Notes: generated by a model not told the origin, from the sequence alone. A stretch of DNA of 64,000 nucleotides from Ensifer sp. LCM 4579 (GCF_001854885.1 NZ_MDDV01000018.1:33104-97103); one strand, 5' to 3'; counted from the first letter of the stretch, positions 17,345 through 26,409 are shown. Translations and numbers: made by a program.

Positions 17345-17844
17345 GAAGTAAATTTGACGCATGGGAGGTGTGGCGTCAAGAGGTGTGGGGCTGCTTCCGC
17401 CAAGTCGTCGCTCGAAATGCGCACTGGCGCCGAACGCACGGAAGTTCCATGTGCCCTTGCAGCGGCAATGCTGTCCTTCGTGCTTGCCGAAATCAGTCGG
17501 CCGAATTGATCTTCGGGTGTCGGTGTCGCTTGAGCATGTCGATGGAATTTCAGTTTGTCGAAACGAACGTCTCTTGAGGGCGCTCGCGGCAGCGACTCGG
17601 CTCAAAACCACCGTTCGCCCGGATTGCAACCGACCGTTTTTGTTCTGGCGGAAAAAAACCTGCCGCTGACTTCACATCGCAGGCAGGTTTAAGTCGGACG
17701 CGGCCAATAGGCGCTGTCCCGGATGCGATGGGAGGAAACTCGCATCGACTGAAATCCCTATAGCCGATGCCCAAAAAGAAAGCAAATTTGAAATTTGCCT
17801 CTCTCGTGTGCGGCGGTAACGACCAAGTTATGTTCCTTTTGAGC
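17345..17844. other. 500-bp intergenic region with three hairpins, no gene recognised
   Basis: No open frame here has a ribosome site or a recognisable protein. Three symmetric elements are present: AAACCTGCC/GGCAGGTTT (17656-17690, 17-base loop), GATGCGA/TCGCATC (17722-17746, loop containing GGAGG) and GCAAATTT-G-AAATTTGC (17782-17798). Base composition is more AT-rich near the right end. It could hold a small RNA or decayed sequence next to the adjoining MITE; nothing stronger can be said. Confidence 0.4.
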
Positions 17845-17846
17845 TA

Positions 17847-18110
17847 GGGTCAGGACCTATTAAATTCGTCCATTCTGCGTGGCGGACTTCGTGTCTGGCT
17901 AGGAGGGGAGATGCAGGAAATGCCAAACATTTTCAAATCTTTCCGACGCAGTCAGGCGCGAAATCCGCCTCGCCCTTCGGGTTCCAGTCCATGGGCCGCC
18001 TGATCGAAAACAATGCTCGACAAGACCTCAAGGTCTTGCCTTGCGCTTGTTTTCTTCCATGCAATCCCATGGAGAGGAACAGAATGGACGAATTTAATAG
18101 GTCCTGACCC
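17847..18110. mobile_element. 264-bp MITE-like non-autonomous element with 31-bp perfect terminal inverted repeats
   Basis: The ends 17847-17877 and 18080-18110 are exact reverse complements for 31 bp, beginning GGGTCAGGACCTATTAAA. The element is flanked on both sides by TA (17845-17846 and 18111-18112), consistent with a TA target duplication. No transposase is encoded. A full-length IS elsewhere in the genome with the same ends would be the mobilising source. IS630/Tc1-like and some IS5-group elements duplicate TA; which family this is cannot be settled here. Confidence 0.85.
17911..18003 (+). CDS. possible 30-residue ORF inside the MITE
   Basis: ATG at 17911 directly follows AGGAGGGGAG, a very strong ribosome site, and opens a 30-codon frame beginning MQEMPNIFKSFRRSQ. 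It has no known relative that I recognise. The ribosome site may be a remnant of the parent element's transposase start. It may equally be chance. Confidence 0.25.
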   Translation: MQEMPNIFKSFRRSQARNPPRPSGSSPWAA

Positions 18111-18126
18111 TAGATGATGCCGGTGA

Positions 18127-18666
18127 TCACGCCGGCAGCCGCTCGTCATATTCGCCGTGCAGTCGGCTCCAGCCGTCCCAGAATGGTTCCGTCCCGGTGC
18201 CGGCGGCGCGCGCAACGAGAATGTCGAGATGCATGTGCCATCCGGCTGCGACCTTGAGAATGGTGGCTCGGTCGGGCAGGCGGCGGTGAGTGAGCGTGAG
18301 CAGCACGCCCGCGCCGCGCGGCTCGAGTTCGAAAGAGACTTCACCATCACCGTTTGCACCCCAGGCGATGACGAGCCTTCGCGGCGGATCGAGTTCGACG
18401 ATCCGGCTCTGCATCCGGTGCTCCTCGGGGAAGCCTGACGGCCGCTCGCCCGGCGGATCTGTGAGTTCGTCATTTCGCCAGACGAACTCGAATGGTGCAC
18501 CGACCTTCATCTCCATTTCACCTGCCGCCAGCCATCGGCGGCGAAGGTCGCTCTCGGTAAGATAGTCCCAAACGCGCTCCATGGTGGCAGGCAGAAAGCG
18601 CTGGATCTTCAAAGTCGTCGGCTCGATCAGCGTGCCGTAGGCATCCAGGGTTACGAGTTCCGTCAT
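18127..18666 (-). CDS. SRPBCC (AHSA1-like START-fold) family protein
   Basis: A 179-residue protein with a helix-grip SRPBCC domain: RFLPATMERVWDYLTESDLRRRW and GWHMHLDILVARAAG are typical of the AHSA1 group that accompanies ArsR regulators. The N-terminal dozen residues (MTELVTLDAYGTLIE) are extra relative to the minimal domain. It overlaps the ArsR gene by 4 bp, a standard ArsR-SRPBCC operon. These proteins bind hydrophobic ligands; the ligand is unknown. The MITE ends 16 bp after its stop. Confidence 0.9.
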   Translation of the reverse strand: MTELVTLDAYGTLIEPTTLKIQRFLPATMERVWDYLTESDLRRRWLAAGEMEMKVGAPFEFVWRNDELTDPPGERPSGFPEEHRMQSRIVELDPPRRLVIAWGANGDGEVSFELEPRGAGVLLTLTHRRLPDRATILKVAAGWHMHLDILVARAAGTGTEPFWDGWSRLHGEYDERLPA

Positions 18667-19007
18667 TTGTCATCTCCTTTTCCGGGGCTTGGGGATTTGC
18701 CTGCCTTCTCCTCACGGAGAAGCTGTTCGAGCAGGTCGAGACGACCGCTCCAAAATTGCTCGTAGAAGCTCAGCCACTGGTGGGCGCTTGCAAGTGGCCC
18801 GGGTTCCAGGCTGCACACGTGCATGCGGCCGCGCACCTCGCGGCGGATCAAGCCGGCATTCTCGAGAACCTTGATGTGCTTCGAGGCGGCTGCGAGCGAA
18901 ATCGCGAACGGTTCCGCAAGTTCGCTGACCGTTCGCTCGCCACGGCTGAGGTCCCGCAGCATCCGCCGACGCGTGGCGTCGCCGAGGGCATGAAAGACGG
19001 AATTCAT
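18663..19007 (-). CDS. ArsR-family regulator of the SRPBCC operon
   Basis: An ArsR winged-helix repressor of 114 residues from ATG 19007: FHALGDATRRRMLRDLSRGE, then SLAAASKHIKVLENAGLI as the recognition region. No metal-binding cysteine pair is evident, fitting the non-metal ArsR group paired with SRPBCC proteins. An earlier in-frame ATG at 19031 lies in the operator at the predicted transcription start and could only be used leaderless; codons further upstream fall in promoter elements and are excluded. The gene is autoregulated by two palindromes. Confidence 0.88.
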   Translation of the reverse strand: MNSVFHALGDATRRRMLRDLSRGERTVSELAEPFAISLAAASKHIKVLENAGLIRREVRGRMHVCSLEPGPLASAHQWLSFYEQFWSGRLDLLEQLLREEKAGKSPSPGKGDDK

Positions 19008-19022
19008 CCGATGTGCTTCTAA

Positions 19023-19080
19023 TTCAACCATATGGTTGAATATAGGCGGACGTTCGGAGATAGTCAACCATGTGGTTGAA
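19023..19080 (-). promoter_or_regulatory. ArsR-SRPBCC promoter with two palindromic operators
   Basis: On the minus strand TTGACT (19067-19062) and TATATT (19044-19039) are spaced by 17 bp, a near-consensus sigma-70 promoter. A perfect 18-bp palindrome TTCAACCATATGGTTGAA (19023-19040) overlaps the -10 and start point, and a second near-copy TCAACCATGTGGTTGA (19064-19079) overlaps the -35. Both promoter elements are thus covered by the repressor. Confidence 0.85.
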
Positions 19081-19104
19081 TGACCGGCGTCGACGCGAAT
19101 GAGA

Positions 19105-20286
19105 TCAGCCGCGCCAGCTTTCGATCGCCTGAACGAAATGCGTCAGCCAGGAATTGGTTTGGTGCGCATCGAGCGAACGGTGATCTATGGTCAACGACAC
19201 ATAGGCCATCGGCCGGATTTGAATGGTGTCGACGCCGTCGGCTTCACGAACGACCACGCGTTTTTCCAATTTTCCGACGCCGAGGATCGCCGATTGCGGT
19301 TGGTTGATGACAACCGGGGCTGCCAGCAAGGAGCCGGAGACGCCGTGGTTGGAGATGGTGAAGGTGCCGCCTCTCACGTCGGCGGGTTCAAGCGTATTCG
19401 CGCGAGCGCGCGCCGTCAGATCCTGCAGCTTGCCGGCAATCTCGGAAAGAGAGAGGTGCTGCGCCCGGTGGACCACCGGGACGATCAAACCTCTCTCCCC
19501 GAGAGCGGTGCCGATGCCGATATTGACGTCTTCGAAGATTTCCAGCGCAACGTCGTGCCAGCGACTGTTGACCTCCGGAACCGCTCGCATGGCGGCGACT
19601 GAGGCCGAAACCAGATAGGCGGTGTAGGTGAGATTGACGCCCTCGGCGGCGAACCTCGCCTTGTGCTCGTTGCGGTGGCGCATGACCGCCGAAAAGTCGG
19701 CCTCGAACACGGCCGTCACATGCGGTGCGGTCGCCATGGACTGCAGCATGTGGGCGGCGATCGCCGTGCGCATATCGCTATGCGCAACGCGACGTGAAGG
19801 GGGCGTGCCCGTGCTGCCGGGCGGACCGGGCTCTGGCCGGCGCGCCGACTTTGCCGCAAACACCCGGTCCATATCCGCCCGGGTGACGCGGCCGTCCCGG
19901 CCGGTGCCGGCAATGGTCTTCGGATCGAGACCATATGCCTGCGCCGCATGCCGTACGGCGGGCGAGAAATGCCGCTCGTCTTCGGTACCGGACGACGTTT
20001 CCGTTGAGGCCGTTGCGGAGACGGCAGCCTGCCTTGATCGCGTCTCGGCGGGCTCGATGCGGCCGAGGATGGCACCCGGCGTGGCGCTGTCGCCGTTCTC
20101 CATGAGGATTTCCGCCAGCACGCCATCGGCCGGGGCGGCGACTTCCTGGGTCACCTTGTCTGTTTCGAGTTCGACCAGCGGATCGCCCGAGTTCACGCTC
20201 TCCCCGAGTTTCTTGAGCCAGTTGCGCACGACCGCCTTTGTGCCTTCCTGCTCGAGCGGGGCGTTGACGTCGATGAGCTGCTCCAT
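19105..20286 (-). CDS. 2-oxoacid dehydrogenase E2, dihydrolipoyl acyltransferase
   Basis: A 393-residue E2 protein. The lipoyl domain covers residues 1 to about 76 with the lipoylated Lys44 in ELETDKVTQEV. A peripheral subunit-binding domain (PAVRHAAQAYGLDPKTIAGT) follows at about 115-155, then the catalytic domain to the end. The active-site motif reads DHRSLDA (His369, Asp373) where most E2 proteins have HRxxDG. It is 2 bp downstream of the fused E1 gene. Substrate could be a branched-chain or other 2-oxoacid; the neighbouring Lrp regulator favours branched-chain acids. Confidence 0.9.
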   Translation of the reverse strand: MEQLIDVNAPLEQEGTKAVVRNWLKKLGESVNSGDPLVELETDKVTQEVAAPADGVLAEILMENGDSATPGAILGRIEPAETRSRQAAVSATASTETSSGTEDERHFSPAVRHAAQAYGLDPKTIAGTGRDGRVTRADMDRVFAAKSARRPEPGPPGSTGTPPSRRVAHSDMRTAIAAHMLQSMATAPHVTAVFEADFSAVMRHRNEHKARFAAEGVNLTYTAYLVSASVAAMRAVPEVNSRWHDVALEIFEDVNIGIGTALGERGLIVPVVHRAQHLSLSEIAGKLQDLTARARANTLEPADVRGGTFTISNHGVSGSLLAAPVVINQPQSAILGVGKLEKRVVVREADGVDTIQIRPMAYVSLTIDHRSLDAHQTNSWLTHFVQAIESWRG

Positions 20287-20288
20287 GC

Positions 20289-22370
20289 TCAATACTCCAG
20301 TAGGTCCGTGATTTTCTGGCGGATGCGCTCGGTCGAGGGCACCGCCCAATCGAGTAGAACCGGGTTGTGGGGGCTTGGAATGTCCGGCATGGTCAGCCGG
20401 GAAACCGGGGCGTCCAGGTCGATGAAGGCTTCGTCCGCGACCGTGGCGGCGATTTCCGCGCCGAAGCCGCCCGTGCCCAGGTCCTCATGGACGATGAGGC
20501 AGCGGCGGGTGCGCCTGACGGAAGAAAGCACGGCCTCGCTGTCCCAGGGCATCAGCGTCCTGAGATCGATCACGTCGGCTGACAGCCCCTCCGCGGCCTC
20601 CTCGCAGCGGGGCACCATGGCACCCCAGGCAACGATCGTGATGTCCTTGCCTTGCCGTGTGAATTTCGCCTTGCCGAACGGCAGCGCGAAGGCGTCGCCC
20701 GGATAGGGGCGCCGCGCCCAGGGATGGTCGAGCATGGCACGGTGCTCGAAGAAAATCACCGGGTCATTGCCGCGCAATGCGCTGCGCAGGAGCCCGACCG
20801 CGTCCTCGGCATTGGACGGCACCGCGACCTTCCAGCCGGGCTGATGCACGAAGGCGACTTCATTCGTCTGGCTGTGCCAGGGGTCTCCGCATTTGAAGAA
20901 GCCGCCCGGCATGCGCAGCACGATCGGTGCGGCGAAACGATTATTCGTCCGCCAGCGCATCGTACCGCAGTCGTTGATCTGTTCGATGGCCGGCTCCGCA
21001 TATTTGCGGAACTGGATCTCGGGGACGGGAACGAGGCCGGCAAGCGCCATGCCGACCGCACGGCCGACAATGCCCTCCTCGGAAAGAGATGTGTCGAAAA
21101 CGCGGGCGTCTCCGTATTTTTCCTGCAGGCCGAGCGTTACTCCATGGACGCCACCCTTGACGCCGATGTCCTCGCCAAACAGTACGACCCGCTCGTTGAT
21201 CGACATCTCGTGGTCGAGCGTGCGCCGGATCGCCGTTGCCATGTTGATCCGCTGGCCGTCACTCTTGGGTGTGGCGCTCGTCTCGGGCGCCCGGTAGCCG
21301 GCACGATGCTGGCCGCCCATGGCTTGCATCGCGCCTTCGAAGAAGACGTTGCGGATGACGGTTTCGGGGTCCGCGATCGGCCGGGACTCCGCCTCGATGC
21401 GCGCCTGTTCTGCGGCCGCCTTTGCAGCCTCCGCGGTCTCGTTCCATTCCACCTCGCTGACGACTGCCGGAACGAGGTAATCCTTCAGCCGCGGCAGGGG
21501 ATCCCGCGCCCACTCGCTTTCGACGAGCGCCGCGCTCTTGTAGGCCTGCGTGTCCTGGAAACTGTGCCCCTCGAGTCGCGGCACCTTGAGGTGCAGGAGG
21601 ACAGGCATCCGTTCGTCACGGACCAGGTCCACCGCATCTCGTGTCAGCCGTGCGGCCGCTTCCGGATCGCAGCCGTCACCATCGAGAACGGTCAGGTTCT
21701 TCCAGGCGGCGAGATTGGCGGCGATGTTGCCTTTGGGTGTCTGGAGGTCCGAGGGAACCGAGATGCCGAAGCCGTTGTCTTCGATATAGAAGAGCATCGG
21801 CAGTCGTTGCGTCGTGGCGACGGTCAGCGCCGACCAGAAGCCATTGGACGCCACCGAGCCATCGCCGCCGAGGACGACGGCGATGGCGCGCTCGTAGTCG
21901 CGAGCCTTGAGCTGCTTGCTGAAATAGGTGATCGCCTGCGCCCATCCGGCCGTCGGCGTATATTGCGAGCCGACGCCGCCGCACATCGGCAGAGCCGAGG
22001 CACCGTGGGGATTTGGGTAGTTGAAGACGACACCGATGTCGCGGCCGTCGGAATAGCCTCCCGCGCGCGCCATAGCCGAGCCGAGCGCATCGGCGGGATC
22101 GACGCCCAAGGACAGAAGCAGCGGGCGCGAGCGGTAATAGCCGCAGGCCGCGTCGTGCCGTTCGGTGAGGTTCAGGCCCAGGAGGATCTGGGCCAGGTCA
22201 TGGCCGCGGGCGGAGAACTGATAGAGGATCTTCTTTTCCGGGACGAGACGCTTTTCCTCCATCTCGTCAAGTTCGCGAGACAGAAGCATGAGATGGACGA
22301 CCCGTTTCCAGTCGATGCTCTCATCCGGTGCGTTCCGCCGATCGTGTTTCAGCGCTGGCTGGCCCATCAT
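20289..22370 (-). CDS. 2-oxoacid dehydrogenase E1, fused alpha and beta subunits
   Basis: A 693-residue single chain. The N-terminal half is the E1 alpha thiamine-diphosphate domain with GGDGSVASNGF through IEDNGFGI as the ThDP-binding motif. From about residue 370 it is the E1 beta transketolase-like domain (RVVLFGEDIGVKGG, later AWGAMVPRCEEAA). Fused E1 chains of this size occur in some alphaproteobacteria and are usually separate in Bkd systems. It decarboxylates a 2-oxoacid and passes the acyl group to the E2 encoded next. GGAGG lies 6 bases before ATG 22370. No E3 gene is nearby. Confidence 0.9.
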   Translation of the reverse strand: MMGQPALKHDRRNAPDESIDWKRVVHLMLLSRELDEMEEKRLVPEKKILYQFSARGHDLAQILLGLNLTERHDAACGYYRSRPLLLSLGVDPADALGSAMARAGGYSDGRDIGVVFNYPNPHGASALPMCGGVGSQYTPTAGWAQAITYFSKQLKARDYERAIAVVLGGDGSVASNGFWSALTVATTQRLPMLFYIEDNGFGISVPSDLQTPKGNIAANLAAWKNLTVLDGDGCDPEAAARLTRDAVDLVRDERMPVLLHLKVPRLEGHSFQDTQAYKSAALVESEWARDPLPRLKDYLVPAVVSEVEWNETAEAAKAAAEQARIEAESRPIADPETVIRNVFFEGAMQAMGGQHRAGYRAPETSATPKSDGQRINMATAIRRTLDHEMSINERVVLFGEDIGVKGGVHGVTLGLQEKYGDARVFDTSLSEEGIVGRAVGMALAGLVPVPEIQFRKYAEPAIEQINDCGTMRWRTNNRFAAPIVLRMPGGFFKCGDPWHSQTNEVAFVHQPGWKVAVPSNAEDAVGLLRSALRGNDPVIFFEHRAMLDHPWARRPYPGDAFALPFGKAKFTRQGKDITIVAWGAMVPRCEEAAEGLSADVIDLRTLMPWDSEAVLSSVRRTRRCLIVHEDLGTGGFGAEIAATVADEAFIDLDAPVSRLTMPDIPSPHNPVLLDWAVPSTERIRQKITDLLEY

Positions 22371-22494
22371 CTCACTCCTCCAAAAGCCTTGAGTGAAAGA
22401 ATAACCCGTCGCCGGTGCAAATCGGTTTCAATCTTGTGTGTTTTTCGATAGCAATTGATCAATCCATTTCCTTTTCGGGAGGATCGTGAAGAGT
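22371..22494. promoter_or_regulatory. divergent control region between the 2-oxoacid dehydrogenase and Lrp genes
   Basis: This 124-bp region separates divergent genes and includes an AT-rich patch with the palindrome ATTGATCAAT (22454-22463), a plausible Lrp/AsnC site. The next gene encodes an Lrp-type protein. No confident -10/-35 pair was assigned. Confidence 0.45.
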
Positions 22495-22956
22495 ATGTTC
22501 AATCTTGATGTGGTTGACCGAAAAATTCTCAGGATACTCCAGGAGCAGGCCGATATCAGCCATGCCGCACTTGCCGAGGCCGTCGGCGCCTCGCCGGCGT
22601 CCTGCTGGCGGCGCATCAAGGCCCTGGACACGGCAGGCGTGCTCGGCAGGACCGTCCGGCTCGTCAATCCCCAGATGGTCGGGCGAGGCTTGACTGTGTT
22701 CTGCCAGGTGCGGATGAAGTCCCACGATGCCGCCGCGCGGCAAAATTTCGAGCGCTTCGTGGAGAGCCACGAAGAGGTGCTGGAATGCTGTTCCATGTCG
22801 GGGGACTGGGATTATCTCCTGCGCGTCGTCGTCGCGGATGTCGCCGATTACGAGCGACTGCTGATGCGCGGCATTCTCACGCACGAGGCCGTCGCGCATT
22901 CGTCCTCCCATTTTGCGCTGAAGAGCGTGAAATATTCCACTGCCATTCCGGTGTGA
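22495..22956 (+). CDS. Lrp/AsnC-family regulator
   Basis: A 153-residue Lrp-type protein: HTH in the first 50 residues (DVVDRKILRILQEQADISHA, then ASCWRRIKALDTAGVL) and a C-terminal RAM ligand-binding domain ending with SVKYSTAIPV. It is divergent from the E1/E2 operon, the BkdR arrangement in which an Lrp-type activator answers to branched-chain amino acids. GTG 22486 is an alternative start, but it lies too close to the GGGAGG ribosome site. Confidence 0.9.
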   Translation: MFNLDVVDRKILRILQEQADISHAALAEAVGASPASCWRRIKALDTAGVLGRTVRLVNPQMVGRGLTVFCQVRMKSHDAAARQNFERFVESHEEVLECCSMSGDWDYLLRVVVADVADYERLLMRGILTHEAVAHSSSHFALKSVKYSTAIPV

Positions 22957-22990
22957 CGGCATGGATCGGGACCGGGGAGAGGGCGGCCGG

Positions 22991-23899
22991 ATGCAGCAAG
23001 ACAAGTCGGCTCGGGCCGGTAGCGTACTGCTAGCCGCATTACTGGACGGGACGCCGTTGAAGGCGGCGAGTTTCATCGTCACTATCTATGGCGATGTCGT
23101 GGAGCCGCGCGGCGGCGCCATCTGGATCGGCAATCTCATCGAAGTCTGCGCCGGCGTCGGCATCAGCGAGACGCTGGTCCGCACTGCCGTCTCCCGTCTC
23201 GTCGCGGCCGGGCGGCTCGCCGGAGAGCGGGAGGGGCGGCGCAGCTTCTATCGGCTCACCGAGGCAGCCCGGACCGAATTCGCGGCCGCCGCGCGGGTGT
23301 TGTTCGGCCCACCGGAGGAAACGGCCTGGCACTTCGTGCAGTTGGTGGGGTCCGCGCCGGAAGAGCGTATGCAGATGCTCGAGCGATCCGGCCATGCGCG
23401 GCTCGGTCCGCGGCTTGCCGTCGGGGTCAGGCCGTTCCCTCTCTCGATTATGCCTGCTGTCGTCTTCCGCGCGGACGTGGCCGAAGGCACCGGCGAACTC
23501 GGCGCCTTTGCCGCGGAATGTTGGGACCTGGAACCGCACGCGGAGGCCTATAAGAGATTTCTCCAGCGCTTCGGCCCGCTCGCCGATTTCGTCGAGGCGG
23601 GCGGACCCCTGGCGCCCGCCGACTGCCTTGCCGCCCGCCTCCTGCTCGTGCACCAGTTCCGCCTGGAGGCTTTGCGCGATCCGCGTCTGCCGGCCGAGGT
23701 TCTTCCGCCCGGCTGGCCGGGGGCAGAGGCGCGACGCCTGTTTGCGCGGCTTTATTGCAGCCTGTCGCCGCAAGCCGACCTGCATGTCGCACGGAACTTC
23801 ATTACCGCTACAGGCTCGCTTCCAATGGCCTGCGACGCGACGTCCCGCCGGCTTGCAATGCTGTGCGGCGAGGAGGCAGCCCCCGAGGGATCGCGCTGA
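22991..23899 (+). CDS. paaX: phenylacetyl-CoA-responsive repressor
   Basis: A 302-residue PaaX-family protein: N-terminal winged helix (GGAIWIGNLIEVCAGVGISE, then VRTAVSRLVAAGRL) and the PaaX C-terminal domain. In known systems PaaX represses paa promoters until phenylacetyl-CoA binds. ATG 22991 is preferred because GGAGAGGG lies 6 bases upstream; ATG 22961 has no ribosome site. It is immediately upstream of the paaJABCDE operon in the same direction. A TetR-type PaaR gene also occurs in this island, so two repressors may share control. Confidence 0.92.
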   Translation: MQQDKSARAGSVLLAALLDGTPLKAASFIVTIYGDVVEPRGGAIWIGNLIEVCAGVGISETLVRTAVSRLVAAGRLAGEREGRRSFYRLTEAARTEFAAAARVLFGPPEETAWHFVQLVGSAPEERMQMLERSGHARLGPRLAVGVRPFPLSIMPAVVFRADVAEGTGELGAFAAECWDLEPHAEAYKRFLQRFGPLADFVEAGGPLAPADCLAARLLLVHQFRLEALRDPRLPAEVLPPGWPGAEARRLFARLYCSLSPQADLHVARNFITATGSLPMACDATSRRLAMLCGEEAAPEGSR

Positions 23900-24097
23900 A
23901 GGGCCGCAGCCGGGCTGGCGCGCAACATGGGAGCGAACCACCGGAACGGCCAGCGGATCGTCAACGATGTTGACGTAGGCAATGTGGAGTACGCCACCAA
24001 ACTGCTTCGGGTCGTTTATTCGCCTGAAGGTGGCGTTGTGTATCGACGCTTGGCGAGCCCCTGCGTCAATGCATCACAAAAATATCCGTAAATGCCG

Positions 24098-24146
24098 TTG
24101 ATCTGTGACATGTCCTGCGCTATATAACTAACCGATCGGTCGGTTA
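24098..24146 (+). promoter_or_regulatory. paaJ operon promoter with a TetR-type (PaaR) operator
   Basis: TTGATC (24098-24103) and TATATA (24121-24126) are separated by 17 bp. Directly downstream, TAACCGATCGGTCGGTTA (24129-24146) is an inverted repeat TAACCGA-N4-TCGGTTA covering the expected start point, a classic repressor position. The half-site matches what I know of PaaR boxes (AACCGACCG type). Confidence 0.75.
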
Positions 24147-24182
24147 ATGTAAGATGTCGCCGGCCAAAACGGGAGGAGTTGC

Positions 24183-25388
24183 ATGTCCGAAGCCTTCATC
24201 TGCGATGCGGTGCGTACACCCGTTGGCCGCTATGGTGGCGCGCTATCTTCCGTGCGAGCCGATGACCTGGCTGCCGTACCGTTGACCGCGCTGATGGAGC
24301 GCAACCCGCAAGTCGACTGGTCGCAGGTCGATGATGTCATTTACGGCTGCGCCAACCAGGCGGGCGAGGACAATCGCAATGTCGGCCGCATGGCGGTGCT
24401 TCTATCCGGCATGCCCGTTACCGTGCCGGCGACCACGGTCAACCGCCTCTGCGGCTCGGGCATGGACGCTGTCGGCATGGCGGCGAGGGCTATCCGCGCC
24501 GGCGATTGCGATCTTGTGATTGCGGGTGGCGTGGAGAGCATGAGCCGCGCGCCCTTCGTGATGCCCAAGGCCGAAAGCGCGTTCTCACGCTCGAACGCGG
24601 TCTACGATACAACCATCGGCTGGCGCTTCGTGAACCCGAAACTGAAGGCAGCCTTCGGTGTTGATTCCATGCCGGAGACGGCGGACAATGTGGCTGAGGA
24701 TTTTGGCGTAAGTCGCGCCGATCAGGACGCCTTCGCCGCCAGCAGTCAGGCGCGCTGGGCCGCGGCTGAGCAAGAGGGCCTCTTTAGAGAGGAGCTTGTT
24801 CCGGTTCTCGTCCAGCAAAAGAAGGGCGACCCTGTTCTCGTCGATCGCGACGAGCATCCGCGCCCGGGCACGACGGTCGAGCAGCTTGCCAAGCTCAAAG
24901 GGGTCAACGGCCCCGACCGCACGGTGACGGCGGGCAATGCTTCGGGCGTCAATGATGGCGCCGCGGCACTGTTGGTCGCCAGCGAGGCGGCGGTGAAGGC
25001 CCAAGGTTTGGTGCCGAGGGCGCGCATCGTCGCGATGGCGGCGGCCGGCGTCGAGCCGCGCGTCATGGGTATCGGTCCGGCGCCCGCAGCGCGCAAGGTG
25101 CTCGAACGCGCCGGCTTGTCGGTCGGTCAGATGGACGTGATCGAGCTCAATGAAGCCTTTGCCTCGCAGGCCCTTGCCGTGCTGCGCGATCTCGGTCTGC
25201 CGGACGACGCGGCCCATGTGAACCCGAACGGCGGCGCGATCGCGATGGGCCATCCGCTCGGCATGAGCGGCGCACGGCTGGTGACGACCGCGACCTATCA
25301 GCTTCATCGCCATGGCGGCCGCTATGCGCTGTGCACCATGTGCATCGGTGTGGGCCAGGGCATCGCCATCATTCTCGAGCGCGTCTGA
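24183..25388 (+). CDS. paaJ: 3-oxoadipyl-CoA/3-oxo-5,6-dehydrosuberyl-CoA thiolase
   Basis: A 401-residue thiolase. The nucleophilic Cys is in [12 protein letters not shown] (about residue 90), the His in [17 protein letters not shown] and the second Cys in [10 protein letters not shown]. PaaJ performs both thiolytic steps of phenylacetate degradation, releasing acetyl-CoA and finally succinyl-CoA. PcaF is nearly identical in type; position as first gene of the paaABCDE operon decides for paaJ. GGGAGGAG precedes the ATG by 6 bases. Confidence 0.93.
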   Translation: MSEAFICDAVRTPVGRYGGALSSVRADDLAAVPLTALMERNPQVDWSQVDDVIYGCANQAGEDNRNVGRMAVLLSGMPVTVPATTVNRLCGSGMDAVGMAARAIRAGDCDLVIAGGVESMSRAPFVMPKAESAFSRSNAVYDTTIGWRFVNPKLKAAFGVDSMPETADNVAEDFGVSRADQDAFAASSQARWAAAEQEGLFREELVPVLVQQKKGDPVLVDRDEHPRPGTTVEQLAKLKGVNGPDRTVTAGNASGVNDGAAALLVASEAAVKAQGLVPRARIVAMAAAGVEPRVMGIGPAPAARKVLERAGLSVGQMDVIELNEAFASQALAVLRDLGLPDDAAHVNPNGGAIAMGHPLGMSGARLVTTATYQLHRHGGRYALCTMCIGVGQGIAIILERV

Positions 25389-25404
25389 CGGAGGAGAAGG
25401 ACCC

Positions 25405-26409
25405 ATGTATGCTCAAATGGTGAAAACGGACGCTGCCCGCGTCAAGAGCCTCGACGAGATGGAGCCGCAGGAGCGCACCTTCCAGGAGCGCGTCGATCAG
25501 GGACAGAAGATCGAGCCGAAGGAATGGATGCCGGAAGGCTATCGCAAGACGCTCATTCGCCAGATCAGCCAGCACGCCCATTCCGAGATTGTCGGTCAAC
25601 TTCCCGAGGGTAACTGGATTACCCGGGCTCCGACGTTGGAGCGCAAGGCGATCCTGCTCGCCAAGGTGCAGGACGAGGCGGGCCACGGTCTCTATCTCTA
25701 TTGCGCCGCCGAAACTTTAGGGGTGAGCCGCGACGAGATGTACGAGCAGCTCCATTCCGGCAAGGCAAAATATTCCTCGATCTTCAACTATCCGACACTG
25801 ACCTGGGCAGATATCGGCGCGATCGGCTGGCTGGTCGACGGTGCGGCGATCATGAACCAGGTGCCGCTGCAGCGTTGTTCCTACGGGCCCTATGCGCGCG
25901 CCATGGTCAGGATCTGCAAGGAGGAGAGTTTCCATCAGCGCCAGGGCTACGACATCCTGATGAAGATGGTGAAGGGCACGCCCGCCCAGAAGGCGATGGT
26001 GCAGGACGCGCTGAACCGCTGGTGGTGGCCGTCCTTGATGATGTTCGGCCCGTCGGACGATGCCTCTGTGCACTCGGCCCAGTCGATGGCCTGGAAGATC
26101 AAGCAGAACTCCAACGATGAGCTCAGGCAGAAGTTCGTCGACCAGACCGTGCCGCAGGCCGAATATCTCGGCCTCACCGTCCCGGATCCTGACCTCAAAT
26201 GGAACGAGGAAAAGGGCGGCTACGATTTCGGCGAACCGGACTGGGAAGAGTTCTTCAACGTGATCGCCGGCAACGGCCCCTGCAATGCGGAACGCCTCGA
26301 CGCCCGCAGAAAGGCCTGGGACGACGGCGCCTGGTTCCGCGACGGCCTGACGGCCCATGCGGAAAAGGCGGCTGGCCGCCGCGCCGCTGCAAAGATCGCC
26401 GCCGAGTGA
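25405..26409 (+). CDS. paaA: ring 1,2-phenylacetyl-CoA epoxidase, catalytic subunit
   Basis: A 334-residue diiron protein. Metal-ligand helices are visible: [18 protein letters not shown] (ExxH), WLVDGAA and [11 protein letters not shown] (ExxH). PaaA with PaaC, B, D and E forms the epoxidase that converts phenylacetyl-CoA to ring-1,2-epoxyphenylacetyl-CoA. GGAGGAGAAGG lies before ATG 25405; in-frame codons upstream fall within paaJ. It is followed by paaB after 17 bp. Confidence 0.96.
   Translation: MYAQMVKTDAARVKSLDEMEPQERTFQERVDQGQKIEPKEWMPEGYRKTLIRQISQHAHSEIVGQLPEGNWITRAPTLERKAILLAKVQDEAGHGLYLYCAAETLGVSRDEMYEQLHSGKAKYSSIFNYPTLTWADIGAIGWLVDGAAIMNQVPLQRCSYGPYARAMVRICKEESFHQRQGYDILMKMVKGTPAQKAMVQDALNRWWWPSLMMFGPSDDASVHSAQSMAWKIKQNSNDELRQKFVDQTVPQAEYLGLTVPDPDLKWNEEKGGYDFGEPDWEEFFNVIAGNGPCNAERLDARRKAWDDGAWFRDGLTAHAEKAAGRRAAAKIAAE

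Noticed and set aside
17361-17669. 102-codon frame between the NemR-like gene and the MITE
   Set aside because: No ribosome site, odd composition and no family; it crosses a hairpin.
20652-22451. Plus-strand 599-codon frame opposite the fused E1 gene
   Set aside because: The E1 reading has clear ThDP motifs; the opposite frame has none and is an antisense shadow.
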